Below are positions 1 to 10,838 of a stretch of 64,000 bases of DNA, one piece after another. Where the stretch lies: the NCBI GenBank assembly GCA_028641055.1, contig CM054060.1, positions 310,730,949-310,794,948 on the forward strand, given 5' to 3'. Under the pieces are notes generated by a model. The model did no database searches. It was not told the origin of the DNA and saw nothing but the letters and a program-made list of their open reading frames with translations. The translations under genes and the position numbers were made by a program. Positions within the stretch are counted from its first letter, which is position 1. Every line of letters starts with the position of its first letter. The stretch is from Alopecurus myosuroides. Lineage: Eukaryota; Streptophyta; Magnoliopsida; Poales; Poaceae.

Positions 1-930
1 AACTACAACCGCAACAACAACAACAGAGGCAACAACAACAACTACCAGGGCAACAACAACAATGGCAACAATGAGGGCAATGGCTTCAATCAGTACCAAG
101 AGCACCATGAGAGCTACATGATCTTCACTTCTGAGCCAGTCGACAAGCAATCACAGCACATGCGGGCCATGGAGGTCAATGCAGTGATTCCTGCTGTCCC
201 TCACTACATGTATTGGTGTGACCAGGAGATCAGGTGGACCCGAGCAGATCATCCCAAGGTGATGCCCAATCCGGGTAGCTATGCCTTGGTGCTGGATCCT
301 ACCTTCCTGGGTCCCGAGAAGAATGTGAGGTTCAACAAGGTGCTAATCGACAACGGCAGCAGCATCAACATTGTGTACAGGGACACACTCGAGAAGCTTG
401 GCCTGGCCGAGAACATGATGCTGCCTAGCAAGACCACATTCCATGGCATTGTGCCCGGGATCTCGTGCAACCCAATTGGCCGAGTGTGGATCGATGTGCT
501 ATTCGGTACCCGGGAGAATTGCCGCACAGAGCGCCTGCAGTTTGAAGTGGTTGATCATCAAAGTCCCTATCATGCTCTACTCGGCAGGCCTGCTCTGAGC
601 AAGTTCATGGCCTCTACCCATGTTGCATATCTGAAGATGAAGATCCCTGGTCCCAATGGCATCATTACTATCTCTGGTGATTACAAGAAGTCCATGGAGT
701 GTGCTTCTGCTAGCTCCCAGTTGGCGGAGTCGATGGTGATCGCTGCCGAAAAGAAGAAGATGTATGAGGTGGTAGCTATGGCGCAATCTGCGCAAGCTGG
801 CGCACAAGGTGTGCCGAGTACCCAGCACGGCACTGCTTTCCAGGCTGCCAAGGAGACAAAGAAGGTCCAGGTCGACCCCGAGTTCCCCGACTGCGTAGCC
901 ATCATTGGCTCCGGGTTGGCGGAGAAATAG
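1..930 (+). CDS. gag C-terminus and aspartic protease (5' partial)
   Basis: The frame is open from the first base, so the protein starts left of the window. The first 38 residues are an Asn-rich low-complexity stretch (AAC repeats). A retropepsin-like domain follows, with the active-site motif DNGSS near 349-363 and the LLGRPAL segment near 577-597. Protease releases the mature retrotransposon proteins inside the virus-like particle. The frame ends at a TAG (928-930), but the following sequence stays in the same frame and continues directly into the RT region, so only this codon separates the two. The same TAG occurs in copy B and at the homologous place in element D. Confidence 0.85.
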   Translation, partial: NYNRNNNNRGNNNNYQGNNNNGNNEGNGFNQYQEHHESYMIFTSEPVDKQSQHMRAMEVNAVIPAVPHYMYWCDQEIRWTRADHPKVMPNPGSYALVLDPTFLGPEKNVRFNKVLIDNGSSINIVYRDTLEKLGLAENMMLPSKTTFHGIVPGISCNPIGRVWIDVLFGTRENCRTERLQFEVVDHQSPYHALLGRPALSKFMASTHVAYLKMKIPGPNGIITISGDYKKSMECASASSQLAESMVIAAEKKKMYEVVAMAQSAQAGAQGVPSTQHGTAFQAAKETKKVQVDPEFPDCVAIIGSGLAEK

Positions 931-3900
931 GAAAGCGAGCTCATCCACTTCCTCCGTGAGAATCAGGATGTTTTCGCCTGGTCCAATGAAGATCTACCAG
1001 GAGTCCCGAGGGAGTTGGTTGAGCACTCATTACATGTGCGTCCTGACGCCAAGCCAGTGAAGCAGGCTATGCGCCGCTTCGGAGATGAGAGAAGGAAGGC
1101 CATTGGTGACCAGATCACCAAGGTACTGATAAGCAATTTCATCATGGAGGTGCTGCATCCGGATTGGCTAGCCAACCCGGTCATGGTCGAGAAGAAGAAG
1201 GAGGATCCCAAGGCTGCCACTGCGTGGCGCATGTGTGTCGACTACACCGACTTGAACAAGGCATGCCCCAAGGATCCTTTCCCGCTACCTCGCATCGATC
1301 AGGTGATCGATTCCACTGCTGGTTGTGAACTGTTGTCTTTCATAGATGCCTACTCTGGTTTTCACCAGATTGCACTCAACCCTGCTGATCAAATAAAGAC
1401 TGCTTTCATTACCCCGTACGGGGCTTACTGCTATCGTGTCATGTGTTTTGGCTTGAGGAATGCGGGTGCAACCTATCAGAGATGCATGCAGAAATGCTTG
1501 CACGATCAGCTCGGCAAGAATGTGCAGGTGTACGTAGATGACATTGTCATCAAAACGAATAAAACACATACTCTGCTTGCCGACCTGGAGGAAACCTTTG
1601 CTAACCTACGCAAGTACAAAATGAAACTGAATCCGAGTAAGTGCACCTTTGGTGTACCGGCTGGAAAGCTACTCGGTTTTCTGGTTTCTAGTCGGGGCAT
1701 TGAAGCCAATCCTTCAAAGATAAAAGCTATTGAGAGCATGTCTTTGCCGAGATCACTGAAAGACGTGCAGAAATTCACAGGTTGTTTGGCATCTCTGAGC
1801 CGTTTTCTGGGCCGAATGGGCGAGAAGGCACTGCCTCTGTACCAATTGATGAAGAAAAGTGACAAGTTTGTCTGGACTCCGCAAGCGGACGTGGCATTCA
1901 ATGAGCTGAAAGCAATGCTGGCCAGCGCTCCCGTCTTGGCTAGTCCGCTACCCAAGGAGCCCATGCTACTGTATATTGCTGCGACTAACCGAGTAGTCAG
2001 CGTGGTGATAGTGGTGGAGCGAGAAGAAGAAGGCAAGAGTGTGCAGCGCCCAGTATATTATCTCAGTGAAGTGCTGTCTAGCTCCAAGCAGAACTACCCG
2101 CATTACCAGAAGATGACCTACGGTGTGTACCTAGGCGCCAGGAAGCTGAAACATTATTTCCAGGAGCACCCCATCACTGTCGTGAGTTCTGCTCCCATCT
2201 CGGATATCATGGGCAACAAGGAGGCGAGTGGCAGAGTAGCCAAGTGGGCGATTGAGCTAGCCGCGTATGCTCCCGCGTATGCGAGAAGAGATGCCATCAA
2301 GTCTCAAATCCTGGCGGAATTCCTTGTGGACTGGGCCGAGGTGCAGTATGAACCTCCTGCTCCAGTTTCCAACTATTGGAGGATGCACTTTGATGGCTCG
2401 AAAGTGAAGGAACGCCTTGGTGCTGGTGTCGTGCTTACGTCACCCAAGCGAGATCAACTCAAGTATGTGCTGCAGATCCATTTCAAGGCGTCCAACAATG
2501 TTGCAGAGTATGAGGCAGTGGTACATGGCTTGCGAGTAGCCAAGGAAGTTGGAGTGCAGCGCATCATATGCTATGGAGATTCAGATCTGGTGGTGCAGCA
2601 AGTCTCGGGTACATGGGATGCTCTAGATGCCAACATGGCGTCATATCGCTTCCTGGTGCAGTCTATGACTGGGTTTTTCGAAGGTTGTGAGTTCCAGCAC
2701 ATTCACCGAGCAGAGAACGAAGCAGCAGATGAGTTATCCAAGTTGGGATCTTCTCGGCAATCCATCCCGGCGGGAATCGCCTTGGAGCATTTGAGGAAGC
2801 CATCCATCAAGCCTTCCCCCAACTCGGAATCCATTTTTGTTCCTTCTCTGCCAAGTGAAGAATCTGATCCCATGGACATTGACTGGGAGAATGCTACAGG
2901 AAACCCGGGGACTGCCGTCCTCTACTCGGGGACTGCCACTCCCTACTCGGGGACTGCCACTCCCTACCCGGGGACTGCCACTCCCTACCCGGGGACTGCC
3001 ACTCCCTACTCGGGGACTGCCACTCCCTACCCGGGGACTGCCACTCCCTACTCGGGGACTGCCACTCCCTACCCGGGGACTGCCATTCCTTACTCGGGGA
3101 CTGCCACTCCATACTCGGGGACTGCTGTCCTTAACCCGGAGGCTGTCGCATTCATCGAGGAAGTTCTCGCCAATCGGTCTGGATTACAGAGAAGCGCTCC
3201 CACTCCTCCTGAGCAACCACAAGAGCCTGTCCCAATGGAACTGGACGAACCAGTGTTTCCCACACGGGAGACACCGAGTTGGGCTATGCCCATATTATCC
3301 TTTCTAAGGGACGGCACTCTACCGGAAGATGAGGTGGCTGCAAGACAGATTCAGAGAAGGTCCAAGGGCTACACTATAGTCCGAGATGTGCTGCACAAGA
3401 GAAGTGCCACTGGCGTGCTGCAACGTTGTGTGAGCCCGGAAGAGGGAGAAGAAATTCTGGTGGAGATACATCAAGGAGAATGTGGGCACCACGCCTCATC
3501 TCGGGCTTTGGTCAAGAAAGCTTTTCGGCATGGCTTCTACTGGCTCACTGCACTACAGCAAGCTGAAGATATTGTAAGGAAGTGCAATGGCTGCCAGATG
3601 TTCGCAAGTAAGATTCACATGCCTGCTTCCGAGTTGAAAACAATTCCTATCACATGGTCGTTTGCTGTTTGGTGCCTGGATATGGTTGGCCCCTTCAAGC
3701 CGGCTAAAGGCAACATGACACATATCTTGGTCATGGTGGACAAGTTCACCAAGTGGATTGAAGTGAAGCCTATTCGGAAATGTGATGGGGTCACAGCTGT
3801 GAAGTTCGTGAAAGATGTGATCATGAGATATGGCTACCCGCATAGCATCATCACCGACAACGGCACTAATTTCGCAGAGGGGGCAATGGTGCGGTTTTGC

Positions 3901-4545
3901 AGAGAAAAGCATATCCGACTAGACGTTGCGTCAGTCGCGCACCCGGCCTCCAATGGGCAAGTTGAGAGAGCAAATGGTATGGTACTGGCTGGCATAAAGC
4001 CAAGGCTGATTGAGCCGCTGCTGAAAACACCTGGGTGTTGGCTAGACGAGTTGCCAGTGGTGTTGTGGAGTCTAAGGACTACCCCTAACCGGTCAACCGG
4101 CTACACGCCATTCTTCTTGGTATACGGGGCTGAGGCCGTGTTGCCAATAGACTTAGAGTATGACTCCCCCCGAGTAACCCTCTACACTGAGGTGGAGGCG
4201 AGAGAAGCTCGAGAAGACGACGTTGACCTGCTTGAAGAAGCAAGAGAGCTGACTCTGTCACGTTCGGCTATCTACCAGCAAAACCTGCGGCGCTATCATA
4301 GCCGAAAGGTGAACCCAAGGGTTTTCCGAGAAGGAGACATGGTCCTTAGGCTTGTGCAGCGCACAGCCGGGATGCACAAGTTGTCTCCTCCATGGGAAGG
4401 GCCTTTTATTGTGAGCAAAGCGCTGCACAATGATGCGTACTACCTTGTAGATGTGCGCCCATCACAGGCGAACAGGGCAGATAAAGCTGGAGAGGAAACC
4501 AAGCGCCCTTGGAATGTAGCTCTACTTCGTCGTTTTCATTCGTAA
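931..4545 (+). CDS. pol: pol: reverse transcriptase, RNase H, integrase
   Basis: Read in the same frame as the protease after the TAG; no ATG lies close to the start. In order: RT with the YVDD catalytic motif at 1531-1542, RNase H beginning near MHFDGSK at 2383, a 7-residue repeat tract at 2908-3138, integrase zinc finger (GHH at 3484-3492, CNGC at 3583-3594) and the DDE core (Asp 3679, Asp 3856, Glu 3964, the last two 35 residues apart). The frame is complete to TAA at 4543-4545, so apart from the TAG the enzyme looks intact. It would copy element RNA to cDNA and insert it. The last third is about 97% like copy B by eye. Confidence 0.93.
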   Translation, partial: ESELIHFLRENQDVFAWSNEDLPGVPRELVEHSLHVRPDAKPVKQAMRRFGDERRKAIGDQITKVLISNFIMEVLHPDWLANPVMVEKKKEDPKAATAWRMCVDYTDLNKACPKDPFPLPRIDQVIDSTAGCELLSFIDAYSGFHQIALNPADQIKTAFITPYGAYCYRVMCFGLRNAGATYQRCMQKCLHDQLGKNVQVYVDDIVIKTNKTHTLLADLEETFANLRKYKMKLNPSKCTFGVPAGKLLGFLVSSRGIEANPSKIKAIESMSLPRSLKDVQKFTGCLASLSRFLGRMGEKALPLYQLMKKSDKFVWTPQADVAFNELKAMLASAPVLASPLPKEPMLLYIAATNRVVSVVIVVEREEEGKSVQRPVYYLSEVLSSSKQNYPHYQKMTYGVYLGARKLKHYFQEHPITVVSSAPISDIMGNKEASGRVAKWAIELAAYAPAYARRDAIKSQILAEFLVDWAEVQYEPPAPVSNYWRMHFDGSKVKERLGAGVVLTSPKRDQLKYVLQIHFKASNNVAEYEAVVHGLRVAKEVGVQRIICYGDSDLVVQQVSGTWDALDANMASYRFLVQSMTGFFEGCEFQHIHRAENEAADELSKLGSSRQSIPAGIALEHLRKPSIKPSPNSESIFVPSLPSEESDPMDIDWENATGNPGTAVLYSGTATPYSGTATPYPGTATPYPGTATPYSGTATPYPGTATPYSGTATPYPGTAIPYSGTATPYSGTAVLNPEAVAFIEEVLANRSGLQRSAPTPPEQPQEPVPMELDEPVFPTRETPSWAMPILSFLRDGTLPEDEVAARQIQRRSKGYTIVRDVLHKRSATGVLQRCVSPEEGEEILVEIHQGECGHHASSRALVKKAFRHGFYWLTALQQAEDIVRKCNGCQMFASKIHMPASELKTIPITWSFAVWCLDMVGPFKPAKGNMTHILVMVDKFTKWIEVKPIRKCDGVTAVKFVKDVIMRYGYPHSIITDNGTNFAEGAMVRFCREKHIRLDVASVAHPASNGQVERANGMVLAGIKPRLIEPLLKTPGCWLDELPVVLWSLRTTPNRSTGYTPFFLVYGAEAVLPIDLEYDSPRVTLYTEVEAREAREDDVDLLEEARELTLSRSAIYQQNLRRYHSRKVNPRVFREGDMVLRLVQRTAGMHKLSPPWEGPFIVSKALHNDAYYLVDVRPSQANRADKAGEETKRPWNVALLRRFHS
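2908..3138 (+). repeat. 21-bp coding minisatellite (GTATPYS/P), 11 units
   Basis: Eleven 21-bp units each encode a heptapeptide of the GTATPYS or GTATPYP type, between RNase H and integrase. The DNA core CTCGGGGACTGCC is nearly identical to the element's own polypurine tract just before the 3' LTR. Copy B has only six units, and this five-unit (35-residue) difference is the whole length difference between the two pol proteins. The tract is probably a flexible linker that expands and contracts by slippage. Confidence 0.95.
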
Positions 4546-5213
4546 GCAAAGATGTGTATGTACCCTCTTATCCGAGTTGAAATTCTACTCTGCAATCTGA
4601 AATTGTTCTCGGGGACTGCCTTCGTCCAAAATTGCTCCAAGTGTTTTTACTCGGCTTTACTGTTTGCCTATTCGGTTGCTTCACTTCGAAACTCATAAGC
4701 GTATTGAGTACTGTGTCTAAACCTATATGCCAACTCTTCGACTCTGCTGCTGTCCGAAACCCGGCTTCATGGCAAGCAAGAGAACAAGCAAAAGGTCAAT
4801 GAGCACAAGAAAATCGCTAAGGAAGAAAAAGTGTAGGAACCGAGTAGAGTGTTTGTTACTTCTGTTCTCTGTTTCGTCTTTTCGGCTAAGTGGTGGGCTG
4901 CGTTACTATGATTGTTTCTAGTGGCTAAGTATTTGTAGCCCTACTCTTTGACTCTTGTGACTCGAATACCAAAAAAGCAACAAGTTGCGGGTAGAGCAGA
5001 GATGAAAAGAGAGGGTGAATAAGAAACGCAACTCGGGGACTCGCATGGAAACGCAACCCGGCATTGAGCCAGGGCTGCTTAAAAGGATTAAAATTAAAGA
5101 TAATGTGTGCAAATAAAATTGAGTAGCAAGAAAAGCATAAATAAGTCTGATACATATGCTCCCGGCATCCCGGGGATCTGATAAGTGTTCAAGTAAAAAG
5201 TGTGCAGGTAAAA
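4546..5213. other. Spacer between converging pol and opposite-strand gene
   Basis: No coding sequence is supported. Two PPT-like CTCGGGGACT motifs occur, at 4608-4620 and 5032-5040. The pol gene and the opposite-strand gene end tail-to-tail here, so this stretch probably holds the 3' end of the latter's transcript. The homologous spacer in B is 16480-17150. Confidence 0.6.
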
Positions 5214-8200
5214 TCATGTGGAGGAGGCAGTGTTGTCGGCGCTGGCCTTGGCTGCTGCATCTTCTGTGGTGGTCTTGGTTGCCTCTGCCCCCGAGTTGGT
5301 GGCAGTTGTCCTTGCGGGTTCTTCTTCGGCGCTGGCATGGGTGGCATCCGCCTCCGACTGGACGGTGGCGGACTCTTCCATCTCGACGTCGCGCTCGGTG
5401 GCTACATGGTCAGAAGTAGCCGTGGCCACCGAGATAGGCCCTGGGGCTGAGGAAGCACCAGAGGCTTGGCCAGGGGTGAATACCGTGTCGTCGAGAGCGG
5501 CTCCTGATGAGGTGCCGAATCCGAGTGCGGCGGTGTCGATGTGCTCGGCCTCCTCATCGCTACTCGCGACGGCGACATTCTTCCCCTTCCCGGCCTTGCC
5601 TCTAGGCGAATCGAAGAAGCCGTCCAGGTCGAACTCTGTGTCTTCATCCGCTTCCTCGTCCTCCTCCACTTCGGTGTCGGGCTCGGGGAGGCCGTCGATG
5701 AAGACGTCCGTCTCAGCGCACTCCGCGACTTCGTACGCAATCAGCTTGCGCATGGCCACGCAGCTGGGGTCTGTCTCCCACTTGGAATTGTTGCGCTTCC
5801 CGCGGATGATCTCCATGTTCAGATTCTCGTACCAGGAAGCGATGCAGAGAAGCATCAAGTCAGCACCCGCCCGAGCTCCCGAGGCGCGCCATTTCTTCAG
5901 CTCGGCCTTCACATTCTGCAGCTTCAGAGCAAGGCCATCAATCGTTGTCGGCGCGGAATCTTCAGGCCAGAACAGCTTGTGGAGCTCGAAGCCGACGCGC
6001 ACCAGGTCGGTGCCCACGCCGGCTAGGCGTTCGAAGTGCCCTTTCATCACCAGCAGGCTGTCCTCGATCTCGGCTCTGGTATCCGAGGCCTCGCCCTTCT
6101 CAAGGCGAGCTGCTCGGGCCTTGGCCAAGGCTGGCGCGCAAGCGGACACGAGATCAGGGAAGATTTCTGCACAAAAGCAAGGGAGAAATTCAGTCACGGG
6201 AACCGAGAAGAGGCAGAACCGAGAAGAAAAGATGCAGAAAGGAGAAAACTTACTGTGAAGCTCGTGGCGCAGCTGCTGCAACTGGATTTTCCACTCCTCC
6301 TCATTGGAAATGTGCTTCTCCTCGAGCAAGCGAAGTCCGTCCAACTGAGTGAAGTACCCAGCATTGGATTCTTTCAGCGTTTCGCACTCCTGCTCGAGGG
6401 CTTTGATCTTGGCATTGAAAGTTGTCTCAGCCTTGGCCTTCTCGGCGATAACTCTGTCCCTCTCGGCGCCAAGGTCGAGAGCATCCTGGAGGGCTTTCTG
6501 CAGCTGGAGTTGCAGCTGCTCCATCTCTGTAGTGTGGTCCTTCAGCAGCTCAACGGCCTGGTCGGACAGCCGCTGCTGCACTTCTTCAGGTTTGACGCAG
6601 TCTTGGTGTTCTTCAACAAACAATTTATGATCTTCTGAAAAGAGCAAAGCACGGTTAGCAGAGACGCAAAGGAAACAGACACAAGGGCAAACCGAGTAGA
6701 CGGAGGTTTACCTTCAAGCTTCTTGATGGTGCTCTCGGCATTCGCAACAAAGGTGCGACAGTTCTCGTGCTCGTCAGCCAGGGCCTTCAGCTTTCCTGCA
6801 GAGTAGAAAAGGTTAGCGCAAGAAAGCAGAAGCGGGCGTAAACAAAAAACGCAAGAACCGCGCGGCTAGAAGCATACCTTCCACCTCAGACAGCTTCAGA
6901 GTGCTATCCTTCGCATCCTTACCGGCTGCCTCCGCAGCTGCTTTCTCTCTTTCCAGTGCAGCAATTCGCCTCCTAGCGATAGCATGATTCCAGAGAAGCT
7001 GGCGATGCAGACTGGTACGCTTCAGAACGCTATCCTGAGAAGCGAAAAGAAAACAAGTTAGACAGAGAAGTGAAGATTCAACCCGAGAAGGCGGCTACTC
7101 GGGAGAGCATCCGCCTACTCGGCCAGAATCTCGGGGACTGGGTGAGGGTAAAGGAAAATGAAGACGGATAGGAGAGAAGAAAAATGCTACTCGGAGAGGA
7201 CAAGTTAAGACTTACCGCGTAAGACTGCTCGAGATCTTCTGCATTCTTGCGGTGCACGAACATCTTGGCAGCAAGAGTAGCGGTGCTGGAGGAGACGGTC
7301 ATGGGTTTGTAGCCCAAGTCCACCTTGTTCCAGTCGACCCGCATATGATCGATGTCGCCCAGGCCAAGGCCGTGCCATTTGTCTGTGCCGAGAAGCTTGC
7401 TGTCCCACTTGGCATCAATGAAACCAACCAAGTCAAGTACCTGCTCGAGGCTCTGGGAGGATATCGCCTGGTCTTGAGCTCCCCGAGAAGCAATGGATCT
7501 GTCCTGGTGTGGGGCCGAGGGCCCGGAATCCGCCGCCACGGCTTTCCTTCCTCTTGTGAGAGCAAGCTTTCGGTCCTCGACGGAAAGACCAATCTGGCGT
7601 TGTTGGCTGACCTTCACCATATAATCCAGGTAGAGGGGCTGATCAGCTATGTTAGCAGCGGCAGGAACCGCACTGGGGTTGCGGATAACAAGCTGCTTGG
7701 ACTGGCCAGCTGATGTCGACGGCGGCTTGTCGGCAGCTTTCTTCTTGGCTGTCTCTTTCTGGGCAGGCGGTTTCCCGGAGGTTGGTTTCTCGGACTTCTG
7801 AGCCTCGGTTTCCTTCTTCTCGTTTTCCCTCTTCTCGACTGCCTCCTTCAGAGCATCTAGGGCTTGTTTCCTGGCCGCGTCCTTGGTCTGTGGCACCAAG
7901 GAAGAATCTGTCGGGGCGCTGCCTTGGTCAGTTGGCTGGGCGCTACTCGGTGCGGCGCCTGTTGGCGCGTCGCTCAATGGATAGTGGTCCGTCATGGTGG
8001 CATCCGTCATGGTGGCATCTTCCACCCGCTGCTCGGCAGCGGGATTCACTTGGCCTGCAGCATCTGTGGTTGGCTGCTCCTGTTCAGCCTCTGACCGCTC
8101 GAGGGCGGTGTTATTCTGCATCTCTTCGTCTTGAGTCTCCTCGGCAGTGTTGGCCGGAGGAGAAGGGGGTCTCTCCTGGTGGGCGGCAGTGTCCTGTGCT

Positions 8201-10165
8201 GCTGACTCCGCACGGGACTGCTTTTCCGAATCTGCTCCTTGAGCATCAGTGCTCTGTACATTGGCGGCGTCGTCCTCGTCGTTGTCGAGGTTGATAAGTG
8301 GCGCTGCTGGCTTCTTAGCCTGGTCGGGTGCGAGAGCAGCGTTCGCGTCCATGGGAGGTCTGCAGAGAAAAAGAAATTCAGAAATTAGAAGAGGATTGGG
8401 GAAAATAACATAGTACGAGAAGGGAGACGACAGAGAAGAAACTTACGCGCTGGTGGAGGCGAGCTTTCGCCTTGGTCTCTTCACGACCGTCTTGGTCGTC
8501 TTCTTCTTCTCGGCCGGCTTCTGTTTCTTGGCGGGGGGCTCGTGGGCGCCGCTGCCTGTCCGCTTGCGAGTGGCAGGGGCGGCGACAGAAAGAGGGTTGA
8601 CGACAAGGGCTTTATCGCCCTCGTTCTCGTTCTCGTCTTCGTCCTCATCCTCGTTCTCTTCATCAACATCATCTGCGGATTCATAAAAAAAAGAGGAGCA
8701 AGTCAGAAACAACAAACAGTGGATTGGTGCTTCTCGTGAACAAGCAAAGCAAGTGCGCAGTTACCTTCAAATTCGTCCTCAGGCCAGTCGCGGAGAGACG
8801 TTTCCGCGTGCTGCCTCTCCATGGTGGGGGAACGAGGGAGGTTGATCTGGTCTGCGGTCTCAAAAGAGGCCTTATCGTCCTCCTCTCGGTCAGGAAACCA
8901 GTTGCCTTCAAAACGTTCACAGCTCTCCATAAGCTGGCGATTGAGGACCTGAAGAGCGGAGAAGTGTCACCAGTTAGCCGAGTAGCAGGATGGTATCCTA
9001 CTCGGATAGGCGTGCAAACACAAAGCACACTAAGCCTAAGTAATTTTACCGAATGTTCTACTCGGAAAGGCGTGCAGGCACAAAGCACACTAAGCCTAAG
9101 TAATTTTACCGAATGTTCTACTCGGAAAGGCGTGCAGGCACAAAGCACACTAAGCCTATACAATTCTACTAAGTACTCTACTCGGTACAGACTACGATTG
9201 CTAGTCGCGGCGAGAAGAGGAAGTTTTCTACTCGGAATCCCTATACAGAAAGCAGGGAAAGAAGAACGTACCCGCGGAATCGGCTTTGTACGGCTGAATG
9301 GGACGAACCCATACTGCCAATGCTCGGCGAGGCTCGTTGTCAGGATGGCCCTCGCGTGCTCAGGAACATCTGCGTTGTCGAGCTCGATGGTGGTTGTCCT
9401 GGTGCAGTCATGGGGGCCTCCCATGTAGCACATCAGATGGCAGCGTTCTTGCAGAGGCAGAACCCGTCTCTTGATCCAGCATGCCACAGGATCGTCGCTC
9501 TTGAGGCCCTCGTCGATTAGAACGCCGAGCCGCGCCTCAATCTCCTTCGCGTTGAGGTCGTTGGAGGGCTTCTCCTTCCAATTCTTCCTGGTGGGAGCAC
9601 GGAGGCTCCAAGCGGGAAGATTGATTCTATCGGTTACCTGTCCTCCTTCGGTGGCGGGGATGTTCTTGACGTAGAGGAACGTCTTCTGCCACATCCGGAC
9701 GGATTCCAACCCCTTGATACGGGGGTGATTGGTCCCCGACCGCTGCACCATCATGGCGCAGCCGGTGTCAGTTGCCCGTGGCACACCCGCGCCTTCCTTC
9801 TTCCCGGTGGTCTGCTGGCGGAGGTGGAAGTACTTGAGCCAGGTGTCCGTTGTTGGATGGATGCCGAGGAAGGCCTCACACACCACGGCATGGTAGGCGA
9901 GGAAGACGACGACATTGGGTGGCAGGTGATGCATTTGGAGGCCGAAGTGGTCGAGGAAGCGGCGGAGGAAGTCGGAGGCCGGCAGGCCGAAGCCGCGCTC
10001 GAAGTGCGCCAAGAACACAACGTGCTCGCCCTCCTCCGGGGTAGGCACGAGCTCGCCCCTAGATGGCCGGCATTGAACACCAGGAGGGACCCTCCTAGTG
10101 TTCACGAGCCAGGCGCAATCCTCGGCGGTGACGTGCGAACCAGCCCAGCCGGCGCGAGCGGCCAT
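5214..10165 (-). CDS. Intact eight-exon opposite-strand gene of element A
   Basis: Exons read 10165-9272, 8948-8765, 8672-8447, 8359-7216, 7034-6878, 6795-6712, 6634-6254, 6166-5214. Every intron has GT...AG ends (several GTAAGT donors) and the exons sum to 4,023 nt, exactly 1,341 codons with no internal stop. Residues 1-298 hold a domain like the PF04195 putative gypsy-type transposon family, with the EHVVFLAHF and PPNVVVFLAYH segments. Residues about 360-435 are Asp/Glu-rich then Lys/Arg-rich, a possible nuclear signal. Residues 435-816 are Ala/Gln/Glu-rich, ending in a conserved segment (GFIDAKWDSKLLG). Residues 817-1024 look coiled-coil, 1024-1340 helical with an acidic tail. A TATA box lies about 150 bp upstream of the ATG. 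Function is unknown. The exon model is mine and needs transcript support. Confidence 0.82.
8999..9178. repeat. Three 60-bp tandem repeats in intron 1
   Basis: Three consecutive 60-bp units, each starting TACTCGG followed by a GGCGTGCA core, lie inside the first intron (9271-8949) of the opposite-strand gene. The last two units are almost identical. Copy B has a more diverged three-unit array with the same 60-bp period at 21067-21246, so the array predates the split of the copies. Confidence 0.93.
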
Positions 10166-10838
10166 GGCGAAGGGTGCGCGGATGGTGGAAAACTGGAAGG
10201 ATTTGATCGGGTGGATTGAACTCGCGGCGGCGCAAGAGATTGCGCGGCGGCGGAGAAGAACAGAGAAAAGGGAAAGTACGGAGGAGGAAGAAGGGGAAGT
10301 TACCGGTGCGGGTATTTATACCCTCGCCTCAGGCTACCGTTACCATCGGGGAAGTGGGATCGATCGTGGCGTGTGGTGGGGTCTGTGGCCGACTGGAAAC
10401 GCACACACGCGCGAGGCGCGCGCGTAACGGCCGCAGCAGATCCCACTACCAGAACGTGGCCAATTACTGCGCGTGATGGGACATAACGAGCCAGTGGGCC
10501 CGCCCCGTGAAAACTGGGCGCGTGGCACGTCGTGTCGTGGTAGCGAAACGACGGGGTCACGGATACTTGACACGTGTCCAGCCGCAGCACGGAGGGCTGG
10601 ATGGAGCTGTGTGCTGCGAAGACTCCAGAGGAGAAATTCTCTAAGTCTTTTTACTCGGCTACAGAGTAGAAAGCTGGCGCTACTCGGAAGACAAGAAACT
10701 CAAGGTACTTTCTAGAATACTACTTGGAGGTCTTTTACTCGGCATCTTGAGGTTCAAGGGCTATGAGGCAAAGATTGGTTTAAAGCTGGCAGAGCCTAGT
10801 GAACGAGTTCGCAAGACTCAACCAGCTTCGGGGACTGC
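10166..10838. promoter_or_regulatory. Promoter/5' UTR region of the opposite-strand gene and PPT
   Basis: No gene lies here. The stretch holds the TATA box and 5' UTR of the minus-strand gene, several TACTCGG motifs (for example 10652, 10681, 10736), and at its right end the polypurine tract CTTCGGGGACTGC (10826-10838) directly before the LTR. The PPT would prime plus-strand cDNA synthesis. Confidence 0.7.
10313..10320 (-). promoter_or_regulatory. TATA box of the opposite-strand gene (A)
   Basis: On the minus strand this reads TATAAATA, about 150 bp upstream of the ATG at 10165. The same box stands at the equivalent place in copy B (22404-22411). Its conservation suggests a dedicated internal promoter rather than LTR-driven transcription. 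Confidence 0.7.

Noticed and set aside
2837..3307. 156-codon frame (Arg/Gly/Leu/Pro heptads) and a minus-strand counterpart over the pol minisatellite
   Set aside because: A 21-bp repeat is open in several frames by periodicity alone.
5218..6258. Long plus-strand frame of 346 codons opposite the last exons of the A gene
   Set aside because: It is the mirror of a Ser/Ala/Glu-rich coding exon; no start context, homology or splice structure, and the minus-strand reading explains the sequence.
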